This document shows positions 38,243-49,656 of a DNA stretch of 64,000 nt, in pieces. The stretch lies in the NCBI GenBank assembly GCA_963817635.1, contig CAWFPR010000003.1:144476-208475 (forward strand), in the 5' to 3' direction. Made by a program: the position numbers and the translations under genes. The first letter of the stretch is position 1, and every line of letters begins with the position of its first letter. Under the pieces are notes generated by a model. That model did no database searches. It was given only the letters and a program-made list of their open reading frames with translations, and was not told the DNA's origin. This stretch comes from CAWFPR01 sp963817635. GTDB taxonomy: Bacteria > Acidobacteriota > Vicinamibacteria > Vicinamibacterales > 2-12-FULL-66-21.

Positions 38243-39043
38243 GTGCCCTCTCTCATCACAAATGGCGCCGAAATCCACTACGAAGTGGCCGGCGCCGGCG
38301 AACCGCTGCTCTTCCTCCATGGGCTGGGCTCGAGCACGCTTGACTGGGAACTGCAGTGTGCGGCTTTCTCGGGACGCTATCGAACCATCGCGATCGACGC
38401 CCGAGGCAGCGGGGAGTCGCGTGACCTGCGCAAGGCCAGCGGCCCCTTCAGTGTTGCCGAGTTCGCCAGCGATGCCCTGGCGGTGCTCGACTATCTGGGG
38501 GCCGCGCCGGCGCACGTCGTGGGACTCTCCATGGGAGGGGTCGTAGCCTTCCAGATGGCCGTGACGCGCCCCCAGGCGCTGCGAACGATGACCATCGTCA
38601 ACAGCGCCCCCGCGTTCGAGGTGAAGGGTGCGGCGGGACGCGCCACCATCTGGCTGCGTCGCATCATCTCCCGGCTGTTCGGACCGAGGGGCATGGCCAT
38701 GATGCTCGCGCCGAAGCTCTTCCCCATGCCTGAGCACGAGCCGCTCAGGGAGCAGTTCATTGCACGCATGGCCCGCAACCGGCGTGGCGCCTACATCGCC
38801 ACACAGCTGTCGATACTCGGCTGGAGCGTGGCCGACCGGCTGGAGACCATCGAGGTGCCGACCCTCGTCGTCGGCGCCGAGCATGACTATCCGTTCCTCC
38901 TGAACAAGGAGGCGTGGGTGCGCCGCATGCCACGCGCCGAATACGTGGAAGTACCCGGCGCACACCACGCGCTCCCCATTGAAACGCCGGAGCCATTCAA
39001 CGCCGCGCTGGGAAGCTTTCTGGCGCGCCACGCGTCACCCTGA
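38243..39043 (+). CDS. Alpha/beta hydrolase
   Basis: The product has 266 residues starting at GTG 38243, only 16 nt after repeat R7 and with no ribosome site, so the original promoter region is gone. The fold is clear: oxyanion FLHGLGSS, nucleophile GLSMGGV, acid GAEHDYP, histidine GAHHALP. It is cytoplasmic. It ends 14 nt before the acyl-CoA ligase start, so the two were one operon: an ester or thioester hydrolase next to an acyl-activating enzyme. Confidence 0.88.
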   Translation: MPSLITNGAEIHYEVAGAGEPLLFLHGLGSSTLDWELQCAAFSGRYRTIAIDARGSGESRDLRKASGPFSVAEFASDALAVLDYLGAAPAHVVGLSMGGVVAFQMAVTRPQALRTMTIVNSAPAFEVKGAAGRATIWLRRIISRLFGPRGMAMMLAPKLFPMPEHEPLREQFIARMARNRRGAYIATQLSILGWSVADRLETIEVPTLVVGAEHDYPFLLNKEAWVRRMPRAEYVEVPGAHHALPIETPEPFNAALGSFLARHASP

Positions 39044-39057
39044 CGGAGGACACGGCC

Positions 39058-40648
<1,591 letters not shown>

Positions 40649-40682
40649 CTTGGACAGGCGTCGCTAATGCTTCGTCACGAAA

Positions 40683-40800
40683 GAGGATTTCGCCAAGGGT
40701 GAGCCGCGTACGACGTGCTGCTCGACAACGTGGGCAACGGATCGCTGCAGGAATGCCGGCGGGTCCTGCCACGCTCGGGGAAAGGTGGTCATCACCATGG
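40683..40800 (+). pseudogene. Zinc-type NAD(P)-dependent oxidoreductase internal fragment
   Basis: The sequence encodes YDVLLDNVGNGSLQECRRVL then PRSGKVVITM (last part frame-shifted), the Rossmann segment of medium-chain dehydrogenase/quinone oxidoreductases. Neither start nor end is present; the left edge touches repeat R3. Bases 40801-41146 hold no gene I can support. Confidence 0.5.
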
Positions 40801-41146
40801 AATTGACCCCACAACACTGAGACCCGTTCGATGCCGTCTGCGCCGAAAGGCCGCTCGGCCGAATCGAGACTTACCGTCTTCGGGTCCGCCTCGTGACGAT
40901 CCCCCAGGGGCTCGAGCCCGCTCTCCGTGGAGCCGGGGTCCGCACCTGCCCTGACTCGTGCGCGTCAGGTGAAGCGGTCATCGCACATCTTCCCGTGAGT
41001 TCACTCTGGCCGGAGATGGACGACAGGGAGGGGAGGAACAGTGCTACGCTGGCCAATCCGCGGCGTAGCGCCAGACGAATCGACCGCGGGATCCAAAGGC
41101 CAATCCTGAACGGTCGCGGCCGTTCGGCCCTGAAGAGAGGACGGCC

Positions 41147-41236
41147 ATGCGCGCCCGATTCACGCGTGACCCTCTCGTCGAGGCCTTCGAGCGGCTGGCG
41201 GCGCAGAGAGGCACCAACGAGGTCTTCACGCGTTAG
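41147..41236 (+). CDS. Possible 29-residue peptide or 5' gene remnant
   Basis: An ATG follows GAGAGGACGGCC and opens MRARFTRDPLVEAFERLAAQ RGTNEVFTR then stops. A TACGCT box lies about 100 nt upstream. It may be the remaining N-terminus of a lost protein whose promoter survived; no family is recognised. Confidence 0.2.
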   Translation: MRARFTRDPLVEAFERLAAQRGTNEVFTR

Positions 41237-41284
41237 GCCCGCTTGGCGGCACTGGCGCGATTGACAGGAAGGCCGCTTCGATTC

Positions 41285-41960
41285 ATGCCGCTCACCGCTC
41301 GCGCGCGCCTCGGCCCCTACGAAATCGTCGCGCTGCTCGGCGCCGGCGGGATGGGTGAGGTGTATCGGGCGAAGGACGCTCGTCTCGGACGAGAGGTGGC
41401 CCTCAAAGTTCTGCCGGACCGGGGCACCGTGTCTCCCCAATCCTGGCACGCTTCCAACGGGAAGCGCGGGCGGCGTCAGCGCTCACCCACCCTGGCATAT
41501 TCACCATCTACGACGTCGGCACCATTCCGCCGTTCATCGCGATGGAGCTGCTCGAAGGCGAGACGCTGCAGCAGCGGCTCAGGCGCGGCGCGCTGGACGT
41601 CCCGGCCCTCGTCGACATCGCCCTCACCGTTGCCGATGCCTTGGATGCCGCGCACAGCACAGGCATCGTGCATCGCGACATCAAGCCCGCGAACATTTTC
41701 CTGACGGGGCGGGGGCCGAAGATTCTGGATTTCGGGCTCGCGAAGGCGGCGTCCGGGCCGGTGGCAATCGGCGCCTCCGACCAGACGACCCGTTCTGCCG
41801 AAGCTGACGCGCCTGCAACTGGGCCGAGCATTGGCGTTGTCCGGCAACACGACCACAGCGACGACCGCCTATCAGGAGTTCCTCACCCTGTGGAAGGACG
41901 CGGACTCCGACATCCCGATCCTCAAACAGGCTCGAGCGGAATACGCCAGGTTACGGTAGT
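41285..41960 (+). pseudogene. Internally deleted Ser/Thr protein kinase
   Basis: ATG 41285 opens ARLGPYEIVALLGAGGMGEV then YRAKDARLGREVALKVLP. The frame shifts near 41430; from about 41542 the next frame has MELLEGETLQQRL, HRDIKPANIFL and LDFGLAKAAS, then jumps at about 41800 directly to the tail of such a protein (LQLGRALALSGNTTTATTAY, QEFLTLWKDADSDIPILKQA) ending at TAG 41960. The end of the kinase domain, the membrane helix and the repeat region are missing, so this is a decayed gene with an internal deletion of over 1 kb. Confidence 0.7.
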
Positions 41961-41991
41961 TTCGCATTGGTTCCGACGCCGGGATGCCCGA

Positions 41992-42230
41992 CAGCGATTC
42001 TCAGGCGGCGCGCCGTTCGTAGTGGTGATGCAGACCGCCGAGGTGGGGGACTTGAACGATCCGGCCGCCCATCGGTGGCTGGACCGACCGGGACACGGGC
42101 GCATCCTTGTCCAGCGAGAGATGCGTTCGCCATTCGTGGTAGTAGGCGAGTTACTCTTGGAGGTGTCGGCGCAACGCGCGTTCGTTCCACACGATGACGT
42201 TGGTCCAAGCACTCGCGCCGGATGGAGCCG
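41992..42230 (-). mobile_element. IS integrase 3' fragment, copy 2
   Basis: This is a 239-bp segment nearly identical to 17615-17853, with the same first and last bases and the same loss of everything before GSIRRECLD. It lies between the tail of the kinase pseudogene and the stop codon of the beta-barrel gene. Confidence 0.75.
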
Positions 42231-42240
42231 ATCACCCGTT

Positions 42241-43519
42241 TCAGTCGTTGAAGAAGAAGTCTCCCCCGCCGCCGCCGAACCGCGGATTCACCACGTTGTT
42301 GAAAATCGATCCGAAGGAATACGACACCCCGAAGCTGACGCAGGATACTGGTAGCCCGTCGCGAGCTGGCGCTGGCGCACGAGGATTTCCTACTGTCGTC
42401 GCCTCGCCGCGCGGCAGGTAAATCTGGTCGCGCGTGCGTGAGAGGCTCGTGAAAATGTTGAACGAGAACCCCTTGAACAGTCGCACGTTCGTCGAGCCGT
42501 AGGCCGAGACGCTGTACCTGGACGGCTGCGACAGGTACTGCGAGAAGTCCACCGAGCCCGACGCCGTTCCCCACGGCTGCCGGAGGCTCAGCGACGTGCC
42601 GAGCCGGTGGTCGAACAGCGTCTCCCTGGTCTTGTCGAAGATCGTGACCTCGCGGTAGTCGTGCGAGTCGAAGCCGACGGTGTACTGCACCGTGAGCATC
42701 CGTCGGGTGGACTGCGAGTAGGGGAAGACGTTGTATTCGACGCCGGGGGCAACGCGCAGCCGCATGTTGTAGTTCAGGTAGGTCGATGCGTAGGCGCTCC
42801 CGACCAGACCCGCGGACCAGTGCTGGGTGAGGCTCTTGACGGCCAACGCGCTCCCGTCGAAGGTGCGCGAGACTGACGTGTAGATATCTCCCTCGCCGAG
42901 GTCGTACTTGACTCTCGCTGTACCGCGTGCTCGTCGAGAAGCTCACCTTCCACGCGTCGGTCGTGCGATTCGCGGAAGCCGACCCGCGGAACGATCGGCT
43001 CTTGCTGGATTCCTCCCCCTCGAAGCTCCCGCCAAAGTTGGTGCGGAACACCCAGAGGTTCCACGGGTCCTTCTTTGGCTCTCCCTTCTCCTTCTTCCCA
43101 TCGTCGGCAAAGGTGACCTTGAGCCGGCGGCCGATCGGGGACTCGGAGACATAGCGCACCAGGCCCAGCTTCAACGTCGCGGTGATGCCCTGGCGGGTTT
43201 CGTCCGACGTGGCGGTCTGTGGCGCGTTGTAGCGGAGCGTCTGCTCGATACCCGCAAATGGCCCGAGACCGATGAACTTCAGCGTGTATTCCGTGCCACC
43301 GCCGCCGTTGCCCTGCGTCGTGATCAGAACGTGGACGTCGGCGTCGCGCCGGTCGCGCATGTAATCGACAAACGTGATCTCGCGCCGGATGTAGTTCTCG
43401 TCGCAGTAGTAGCTGCAGTCGAGAAAGACCCGGATGTTGTCGGGACGTGGCGGCGGAGTCTGCGCCCCGGCGCGGCCCGCTAGCGCGAGCAGGACGACGC
43501 CGAGGCAGGCGAGACGCAT
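42241..43519 (-). pseudogene. Outer-membrane beta-barrel-like protein, several frameshifts
   Basis: ATG 43519 gives a signal peptide (MRLACLGVVLLALAGRAGA). The N-terminal domain has NIRVFLDCSYYCDENYIRRE and VHVLITTQGNGGGGTEYTL; later strands alternate aromatic residues (AYASTYLNYNMRLRVAPGVE) and it ends SYSFGSIFNNVVNPRFG with a C-terminal FFFND. Frames break near 42910 and twice near 42370. Length of about 420 residues and strand pattern suit an outer-membrane barrel. I cannot tell error from decay; the surroundings favour decay. Confidence 0.6.
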
Positions 43520-43599
43520 TTCAGCGTTAGACGCTCGCAATCACCCTCCAGTTGGGTCGATACCCAGGATTTGGAGCGTTCTGCGGTCACGCCGGCCAC

Positions 43600-43905
43600 G
43601 ATAATCGATCGGGCCGAGACCGCGCCGCGCGCGATTCACATGCACGGGTGGGTGATTGTCGCGCGGGCCGCAAGCGGCGCGTGGAGTACATCTTTCCACA
43701 AATCAACGGGCGGGCCACGCTCTCGCCGCCCGCCGGCGCGCGCGAGGTCGTCCGACGCAAACGACGCTGGAGTTCATGGAAGGGGAGCACGCGCAGGTCG
43801 CCATCAACGCGCATTTCTTCCTGCCATTTCCTTCGACGGACACCGAGGCGTGGGTGATCGGCCTGGCGCCGTTGGACCCCCGCGTCTGTTCGGCGTTCGA
43901 GACGC
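43600..43905 (+). pseudogene. Phosphodiester glycosidase (DUF2233-like) fragment
   Basis: Split over two frames: LSPPAGAREVV then TTLEFMEGEHAQVAINAHFF and LPFPSTDTEAWVIGL. This matches the start of the NAGPA/DUF2233 domain, where an AQVAIN...FF segment precedes the active site. The sequence ends in SAFETL exactly where repeat R4 begins, so the 3' half is lost. Confidence 0.5.
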
Positions 43906-44024
43906 TGTCTGTCCGGGGCGCGGGTCTTCCCAGCGCCAATCGGCGCTGTCCGGGGCGCGGGTCTGAGAACCGGCCTTCCGTTTACTTTCGTGAAAATGTT
44001 CGCCTTCTAATAGTTCCTATCGTC
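43906..44024 (+). repeat. Interspersed repeat R4 (partly duplicated)
   Basis: TGTCCGGGGCGCGGGTCT occurs twice around the CAGCGCCAATCGGCGCTG hairpin, followed by CTGAGAACCGGCCTTCCG and a variant right end AATAGTTCCTATCGTC. Same orientation as the other copies. It joins two unrelated truncated genes. Confidence 0.75.
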
Positions 44025-44513
44025 CCGATCCTGCTCGTGATGGCGAAGGGATATCGCAGCGAGAGCAGCCCGTTCATGTTCCGGTCTGGGCTCGACGGAG
44101 ATACGCGCTACTTCCAGGACGCGATCCAATCGGTCCTGCATCCCTACACGGGACGCACGCTGTCGAGCGTGGTGTTTCCGGCGTTCGTGCCCATTGGGAT
44201 CGCGCTTGCGTGGATGTGGAAGGGCAAACGTGGCGAACGGCGGCGCATGGGCCGGCAACTCGCCTTCACGTTCGCGCCGTACCTGTTCTCGCTGGCGCTC
44301 TTCCCGCAGTCGGTGGCGATCCACCCGTATCTCTACGACGGCCTGATCGTGCTGCCGGCGGCGATCATCGGAGCCACCTGGCTGCTCGGACGCCACCAGG
44401 AGTCCGCGTTGCGCGGCATTCCCCTGCTCGCCGGTTTGCTGCTCGCGGCGCTCCTGATCATGGCGAACCCCATCGCCATCGCGCAGGGTATCCAGCGCGT
44501 CCTCCCGCACTGA
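44025..44513 (+). pseudogene. C-terminal fragment of a polytopic membrane protein
   Basis: The frame is open from the end of R4 and reads ILLVMAKGYRSESSPFMF, then several helices (TLSSVVFPAFVPIGIALAWM, QSVAIHPYLYDGLIVLPAAI, LLAGLLLAALLIMAN) to TGA 44513. It looks like the end of a GT39-like or related membrane protein whose N-terminal part is missing; there is no start or ribosome site after the repeat. Confidence 0.5.
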
Positions 44514-44537
44514 ACCAGCCGTCGACGTCGCTTTCGC

Positions 44538-45164
44538 CTATCGGACCAGTGCGCTCAGATCCACGACCACCATGAAGCCTGGTAGCCACTCTCCGCTCGA
44601 ACGCCACGGTCCCGTCGCGCCGAAATCCGCTGCCGTGAGGTCGCCCGGGATGCCGGTGCCGAAGAGACACAGCTGAAGAAACTCCAGCTTGCGCTTGTTC
44701 CAATCGATCGCGACGAGCGGTTTCAGCGTCACCCGCGCTTCGAACGCAGCTTTGTTGAAGCCAAAACCGTGGCCCGAGAAGCGGACGAACCCCACGCCGC
44801 CGCCGACGTCGAAGATCGCGTGCTTGCTGACCGTGACGGTGGCCATAAAAGGATAGGCCGTCACGTCCGGAGCCGCGCCAGAGGCGTATGGCAGATTGTT
44901 GTGCCCCGTCAGGCGGGCGAAATCCACGCCGACATTCACGCGCCAGCGGTTGCGGGCCTGGTTCCAGCAGCCCAACTGGATCGGTTTCCGCTCGCGTCCG
45001 ACCTCCGGGGTGCCGTAACACACGAACACGGGGTCGAAGACGATGCCGCTGAAGGGGCCCGGGCCACTGAGGCTGTCCCACCATCGGAAGAACCCGAGTT
45101 CCGCGGAGGCGGGACGCGCCAACGCAAGGACGAGCACGACGCCGGCGAAGACGCGTTGTCTCAT
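44538..45164 (-). CDS. Secreted/outer-membrane protein of unknown function
   Basis: The product has 208 residues; ATG 45164 follows AGGAG by six bases. The signal peptide ends PASA-ELGFF. WWDSLSGPGPF and RWRVNVGVDFARLTGHN with alternating strands (HAIFDVGGGVGFVRFSGHGF) suggest a small beta-barrel or lipocalin-like outer-membrane protein. It lies 20 nt downstream of the membrane kinase gene on the same strand, so the two are probably co-transcribed. The family is not recognised. Confidence 0.7.
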   Translation of the reverse strand: MRQRVFAGVVLVLALARPASAELGFFRWWDSLSGPGPFSGIVFDPVFVCYGTPEVGRERKPIQLGCWNQARNRWRVNVGVDFARLTGHNNLPYASGAAPDVTAYPFMATVTVSKHAIFDVGGGVGFVRFSGHGFGFNKAAFEARVTLKPLVAIDWNKRKLEFLQLCLFGTGIPGDLTAADFGATGPWRSSGEWLPGFMVVVDLSALVR

Positions 45165-45184
45165 GGTCGCTCCTGTTGGACGCC

Positions 45185-47059
45185 TTACTTGCCGGCACTC
45201 GCCGGCGTGAAAAGGTTCTCCTGCACGGTCACCCGCTCGCGAACGGGTTCGCCCGCGCCCACGATGCGGATGCGCCGGTCGCCGTCCGGGCAGAACAGCA
45301 ACAGGCGCGTGTCGCTCTCCCCCGTGATGTAGCAACGATCACCCGAGAGATTCACGCGCTCGAACTGGTTCAGCGAAATGATGCGGAACGGCACTTCCAG
45401 CAGCATCACGACGATCGCGATCAACGCAAGCCCCGCCGCTGCCGTCGTCCGATCCATCGGCGGCACCCCAGGCGCCGGGCGCAGCAGCCGGTACCAGGCG
45501 ACGCCGCTGACGAGCAGCAGAATCGACAGCCGCAGGCGGTAATACACCGGGGCGGCGCTTTCGGGCCGGAGTGGCGAAAGGTCCTCGGGCCGGGCCCAGG
45601 AGGCAAACCCGGACGCCGCGCTCAACAGGTCGTACGAGAGCCAGACGATCGCGAGCAGGAAGATCACCTGCAGCGCGAGCAGCCATTGCGCGCGCGCGTT
45701 GCGATCATCCAGTCCCGCGCTGGACCGCAAACGCGCAAGGCCGGCGTCGAGGCGGTCGGCTGCGCGCCGGATCGGCGGGATGAAGCGCACGGCGACCGCC
45801 CACACGACCCGCACGACCTTGTAGGCGAGGACGGTCATCGCCATGTAGAGCGCCGGACCGGCAAGCGAACGCAATCCCCAGACGAACCAGTCAACCGGTG
45901 TCTCGTGGTTGAATTCGCCGAAGCGCCCGAGCGACGTGTCGAAAGCGGAACTGGCCAGGAACCCGAGCAACCAGACGCCCGCGACGGCGGCGGCCGCGAT
46001 ACCGAGATTCATCCGTCCGGAGCGGAGCGCGAACCCACCCGTCTGGTCACCGGTGCTGGCCGCCGCGGTGGCTTCGCCCACCGCTGCGCCGGGCCACGAT
46101 CCGGAGGTGCCGGGAATGGCATCGGCAAGATCGCGCAGAAGGGTTCCGGCCGTTCGGTACCGCCGTTCGAGCGGGGCAAGCGCGCGTTCGACGACGCGCA
46201 CGAAGGTTTCGGGGAGGTCGGGGCGGCAATCGAGAAGCGATTCCTGCTGCCCACGGCTGTGCGCCAGCACGATGTCGGTCAACGTCCGCCCTTCGACCGG
46301 ATGACGTCCGGTCACGAGGAAGAAGAGCAGTACGCCGACGCCGTAAACGTCGCCGGCAGGGCTCCACGCCTTCCCCGCGAGCACTTCGGGCGGCATATAC
46401 AGCGGAGTCCCTGCCATCTCGTCCCACCCGCGTTGCCGCACCGCAAGGTCGCGACCGGCGCCGAAGTCCATCAGCAGGATGCGGCCGCCCGACTCGCGCA
46501 TGACGTTCTGCGCCTTGACGTCACGGTGCACGAGCCCCGCGGCGTGCACCGCCGTCAACGCGTGACACACGCTGATCCCGATCACCGCCGCCTCTTCCGC
46601 GCCGAGTGGCCCGTCGTCTCGCACCATGTGAGAAAGCGACCGGCCACGCACCAGTTCCATCCAGATGCCGATTTCGTCGCCAATCTGCTGGGCGCCGTAG
46701 ACGGTCACCACGTTCTTGTCGCGCACCCGGGCGAGCATGCGCCCCTCGCGCAAGAGTTCGGCCGCAGCGACCTCGTCGGTCTTGTTGACGGTGGTTATCT
46801 TGAGGGCGACTTCGCGCGCGAGCGCAGGATCCCACGCGCGAAAGACCCGGCCGAATGCGCCGCGGCCGAGCTCTTCAAGGGGGTGGAGGTGACCCCAGCT
46901 GCGGGGCGTGGACGGGCTGTCGGTGACCGTCGCGGCCAGGCGGGTTGACTGCTCGGACGAGTCCTCCGCTGCCGGGGTGCCGGGCAGCGCAGGCGGCTGA
47001 CTCGCCGAATGCGCGTTCTCCGGTCGATCGCGGTGGCTCACGGCTGTAGCGTCCGCCAT
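45185..47059 (-). CDS. Membrane-anchored Ser/Thr protein kinase
   Basis: The product has 624 residues and is intact. A 55-residue disordered lead is followed by the kinase domain: LGRGAFGRVFRAW, lysine in VALKITTV, HRDVKAQNVM, LMDFGAGRDL and GTPLYMPPEVL. The C-terminal half has five to six hydrophobic segments (NLGIAAAAVAGVWLLGFLA, WLLALQVIFLLAIVWLSYD) and an extracytoplasmic tail with two cysteines (DRCYITGE, LLFCPDGD) that may sense a signal. The next gene encodes a secreted protein that may be its partner. Confidence 0.9.
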   Translation of the reverse strand: MADATAVSHRDRPENAHSASQPPALPGTPAAEDSSEQSTRLAATVTDSPSTPRSWGHLHPLEELGRGAFGRVFRAWDPALAREVALKITTVNKTDEVAAAELLREGRMLARVRDKNVVTVYGAQQIGDEIGIWMELVRGRSLSHMVRDDGPLGAEEAAVIGISVCHALTAVHAAGLVHRDVKAQNVMRESGGRILLMDFGAGRDLAVRQRGWDEMAGTPLYMPPEVLAGKAWSPAGDVYGVGVLLFFLVTGRHPVEGRTLTDIVLAHSRGQQESLLDCRPDLPETFVRVVERALAPLERRYRTAGTLLRDLADAIPGTSGSWPGAAVGEATAAASTGDQTGGFALRSGRMNLGIAAAAVAGVWLLGFLASSAFDTSLGRFGEFNHETPVDWFVWGLRSLAGPALYMAMTVLAYKVVRVVWAVAVRFIPPIRRAADRLDAGLARLRSSAGLDDRNARAQWLLALQVIFLLAIVWLSYDLLSAASGFASWARPEDLSPLRPESAAPVYYRLRLSILLLVSGVAWYRLLRPAPGVPPMDRTTAAAGLALIAIVVMLLEVPFRIISLNQFERVNLSGDRCYITGESDTRLLLFCPDGDRRIRIVGAGEPVRERVTVQENLFTPASAGK

Positions 47060-47095
47060 CTTAGGACAAAACCAGCCGCGTTGGGACGTTTTGTT

Positions 47096-47170
47096 CTGTG
47101 TGGGGGGGCGCGCGTCTGAGAGCGGGCCTTCCGTTAACTTGGACAGGCGTCGCTAATGCTGCCTATCGTC
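47096..47170 (+). repeat. Interspersed repeat R5
   Basis: CGCGTCTGAGAGCGGGCCTT, CCGTTAACTTGGACAG and GCGTCGCTAATGCTGCCTAT then CGTC: the right two thirds of the family consensus, same orientation. It lies between the divergent kinase start (47059) and the DUF885 start (47197). Confidence 0.75.
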
Positions 47171-47196
47171 TCCTGCCGGTCGGTTAGAATCTCGGC

Positions 47197-48940
47197 ATGA
47201 TGAAAGCCCTGTTGTGCATGATCGGCATCGGCGCCGCCGGTGTCTTGCTCGCCGCGTGTGGATCGAGTCCCGCAGCCCCCGTCGAAGGTTCCGGCGATCC
47301 GGCCTTCCAGGCGCTCGTCAACGACATCGTCGACACCTACTGCCGCGCAATCCGAGCAGTGCGACCGACCTCGGCTTCCATGAATTCGACGGCAGCCTCG
47401 AGGACGTGTCTCGGCCGGGCTCATGCGGGAGGCGGCCAACGCGAAGCAGTTCGCCGGGAAACTCGAGGCGATCGATCCGGCGACGCTCTCCGCGGACCAC
47501 GCGCTGGACCGCGAATACCTCGATCCACGAGATGGATGAGCACCGTTCTCCAGCTCGAATCCATCCGCATGTGGGAGAAGAATCCCGACGTCTACTCGAG
47601 CGGGATCACCAACGCCGCCTACGCCATCATGAAGCGCGAGTACGCGCCGGCCGCGGAGCGGCTGAAGTCGCTCATCGAGCGCGAGAAGAAGATGCCGGCT
47701 GCGCTGGCCGAAGCGCGCAAGAACCTGAGCAAGCCGCGTGGCATCTACACCGAGATCGCCATCGAACAGATCGACGGCAGCGTCGAGCTTGCTGAAGAAC
47801 GACTTGCCCGCGGCATTCACGGAAGTGAAGGATCCCGCGCTGCTCGCGGATTTCAAGGCAGCCAATGACGCGGTCATCGCCGCGCTTGTCGACTACAAGT
47901 CCTACCTCGAGAAGACCTGCTGCCGGCGTCGAAGGGCGACTTCGCCTTCGGCGCCGATACGTCGGAGCCGTGCCTCGCCGACGCGAGATGGTGGACATCC
48001 CGATCGCGAAGCTGCTCGCCGATCGCGGAGGCGGACCGCGCAAAGAACGAGGCGGCGCTTCGAGGAGCTTGCAAGGAAGATCGACCCGAAGAAAAGCCGC
48101 GGACCGGGTCCTGCGCGCATGGAGGCCGAACATCCGCAGCGGGGGGACCTGCTCGCGGCGACCCAGGCCACGCTCGATTCGATCCGGCAGTACATCACGG
48201 AACATCACATCATCACGATTCCGACCGTCGCGAACCGGCGCGCGTGATCGAGACGCCGCCTTTCATGCGCTCGACGACCTGGCCTCGATGGACACGCCCG
48301 GGCCGTTCGAGAAGGTGAAGCTGCGCGGCTACTACAACATGACGCTGCCCGATCCGCGCGGCCTCGCGCGAGGAGACCGAGTTCATGCGACAGTGGTACT
48401 ACGCGGCGATCAGCAACGTCTCGGTCCACGAGGTTTATCCCGGGCACTACACGCAGTTCCTCTACGCGAAGCAGTTCCCGACCGACACGCGCAAGGTCTT
48501 CGGCGTCGCACCAACATCGAGGGCTGGGCACACTACGCGGAGCAGATGATGCTCGACGAGGGATTCCACGCGGACGAGCCGTCTTACCGCATGGCGCAGC
48601 TGCAGGACGCGCTGCTGCGTGACGTGCGCTTCATCGCCGGCATCAAGATGCACACCCAGGGCATGACGGTGGAGCGAGGCGACGACGCTTTTCGAGACCG
48701 CGGGTCACCAGCCGCACCCGATCGCCGTTTCGGAGGCCAAGCGCGGCACGTCGGATCGCGTTCTACGGCTACTACACGCTCGGCAAGCTCATGATCCTGA
48801 AGCTCCGTGACGACTACCGGAAGAAGATGGGCGCCGAGTACACGCTGCAGGGATTCCACGACGCATTCATCAAACTCGGGCCGCTCCCCATGCCGCTCAT
48901 CCGCAAGGCGATGCTCGGTGAGCGCGGGAGAATGTTCTGA
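47197..48940 (+). pseudogene. DUF885-family lipoprotein, many frameshifts
   Basis: ATG 47197 encodes a lipoprotein signal (LLAACGSSP, about Cys21). Homology to DUF885 (M3-like metallopeptidase fold) then hops between frames: NPSSATDLGFHEFDGSLEDV, LQLESIRMWEKNPDVYSSGI, VHEVYPGHYTQFLYAKQFPT (the conserved metal-site region), NIEGWAHYAEQMMLDEG and FYGYYTLGKLMILKLRDDYR to GERGRMF and TGA. At least eight breaks are needed; the ones I resolved look like lost bases. A TAGAAT box sits 7 nt before the start. The gene fills the space between R5 and R6 exactly. Confidence 0.7.
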
Positions 48941-48991
48941 GGCTCTCAGACTGACCTGTATATGACGTCGCTAACGCTTCCCATCGTCTTC
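48941..48991 (+). repeat. Interspersed repeat R6 (short, diverged)
   Basis: CTCTCAGACTGACCTG, then GACGTCGCTAACGCTTCCCA followed by TCGTC. It begins on the base after the DUF885 stop codon and shares the family right end. Confidence 0.6.
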
Positions 48992-49002
48992 TGAAAAGCG
49001 CC

Positions 49003-49656
49003 CTACCGTCCGAGGACGACCCTGAACCTGGCGGCGATGCCGCCCAGGTCGCCTTCGCCGGCGTCCTTCGACAGCCCCGCTCCGCCGAGGATCCCCTTGA
49101 CGCGGGTGTATTGCGCGTCCACCGTCGCGCCGATCCACTTCTGGACGCGGAATTCGGCGCCGGCCACCACCAGCACGCCTGCGCGCCGGACGTCCACAAC
49201 GTCGCCGGCCGCGGCGAAGCCGGACGTCTCGTGATACGAGTACCAGCCCACGCCGGCGCCCGCGTACGGAATCACGCGCGACCGGCGCCACCGGGTCAGG
49301 CGGTAGCCCCCCGAGAGTTCGACGGGCGTGAGACGCACGGTGAGCGGAATGCCGAGCTGATAGACCTGGCCGTTGAGCAGGAGCGCGCGCTGGCCGGACT
49401 GGTGGAGATGCGAAATCGTGAGGTCCACGAACGCGTGACGGAACGCGACCTCCACGCCGCCGCCGAACAGCGGCTGCGACGCGGAGTCGAACACGGCCTT
49501 GAACGTCGTCCCGGCGGCGAACCGCTCGTCGGCGCCGACGACGAAGGGACGCAGCTGGAAGGCGGGCGTCCCGCCAGCCGGCGCGGCCCGGCGCGACTGG
49601 GCCGCGAGCGGCCCCGCCGCGAGCACGGCGAGCACGAGCGTGGCGAACGTCCTCAC
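49003..49656 (-). CDS. Outer-membrane beta-barrel protein
   Basis: The product has 217 residues starting at GTG 49656, which overlaps the subtilase stop. Signal peptide MRTFATLVLAVLAAGPLAAQ. Alternating amphipathic strands (FGGGVEVAFRHAFVDLTISH, RVIPYAGAGVGWYSYHETSG, WIGATVDAQYTRVKGILGG) and a C-terminal ARFRVVLGR fit an eight-stranded OmpA/OmpW-like barrel. Translational coupling to the subtilase suggests a shared surface role. Substrate or function is unknown. Confidence 0.8.
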   Translation of the reverse strand: MRTFATLVLAVLAAGPLAAQSRRAAPAGGTPAFQLRPFVVGADERFAAGTTFKAVFDSASQPLFGGGVEVAFRHAFVDLTISHLHQSGQRALLLNGQVYQLGIPLTVRLTPVELSGGYRLTRWRRSRVIPYAGAGVGWYSYHETSGFAAAGDVVDVRRAGVLVVAGAEFRVQKWIGATVDAQYTRVKGILGGAGLSKDAGEGDLGGIAARFRVVLGR

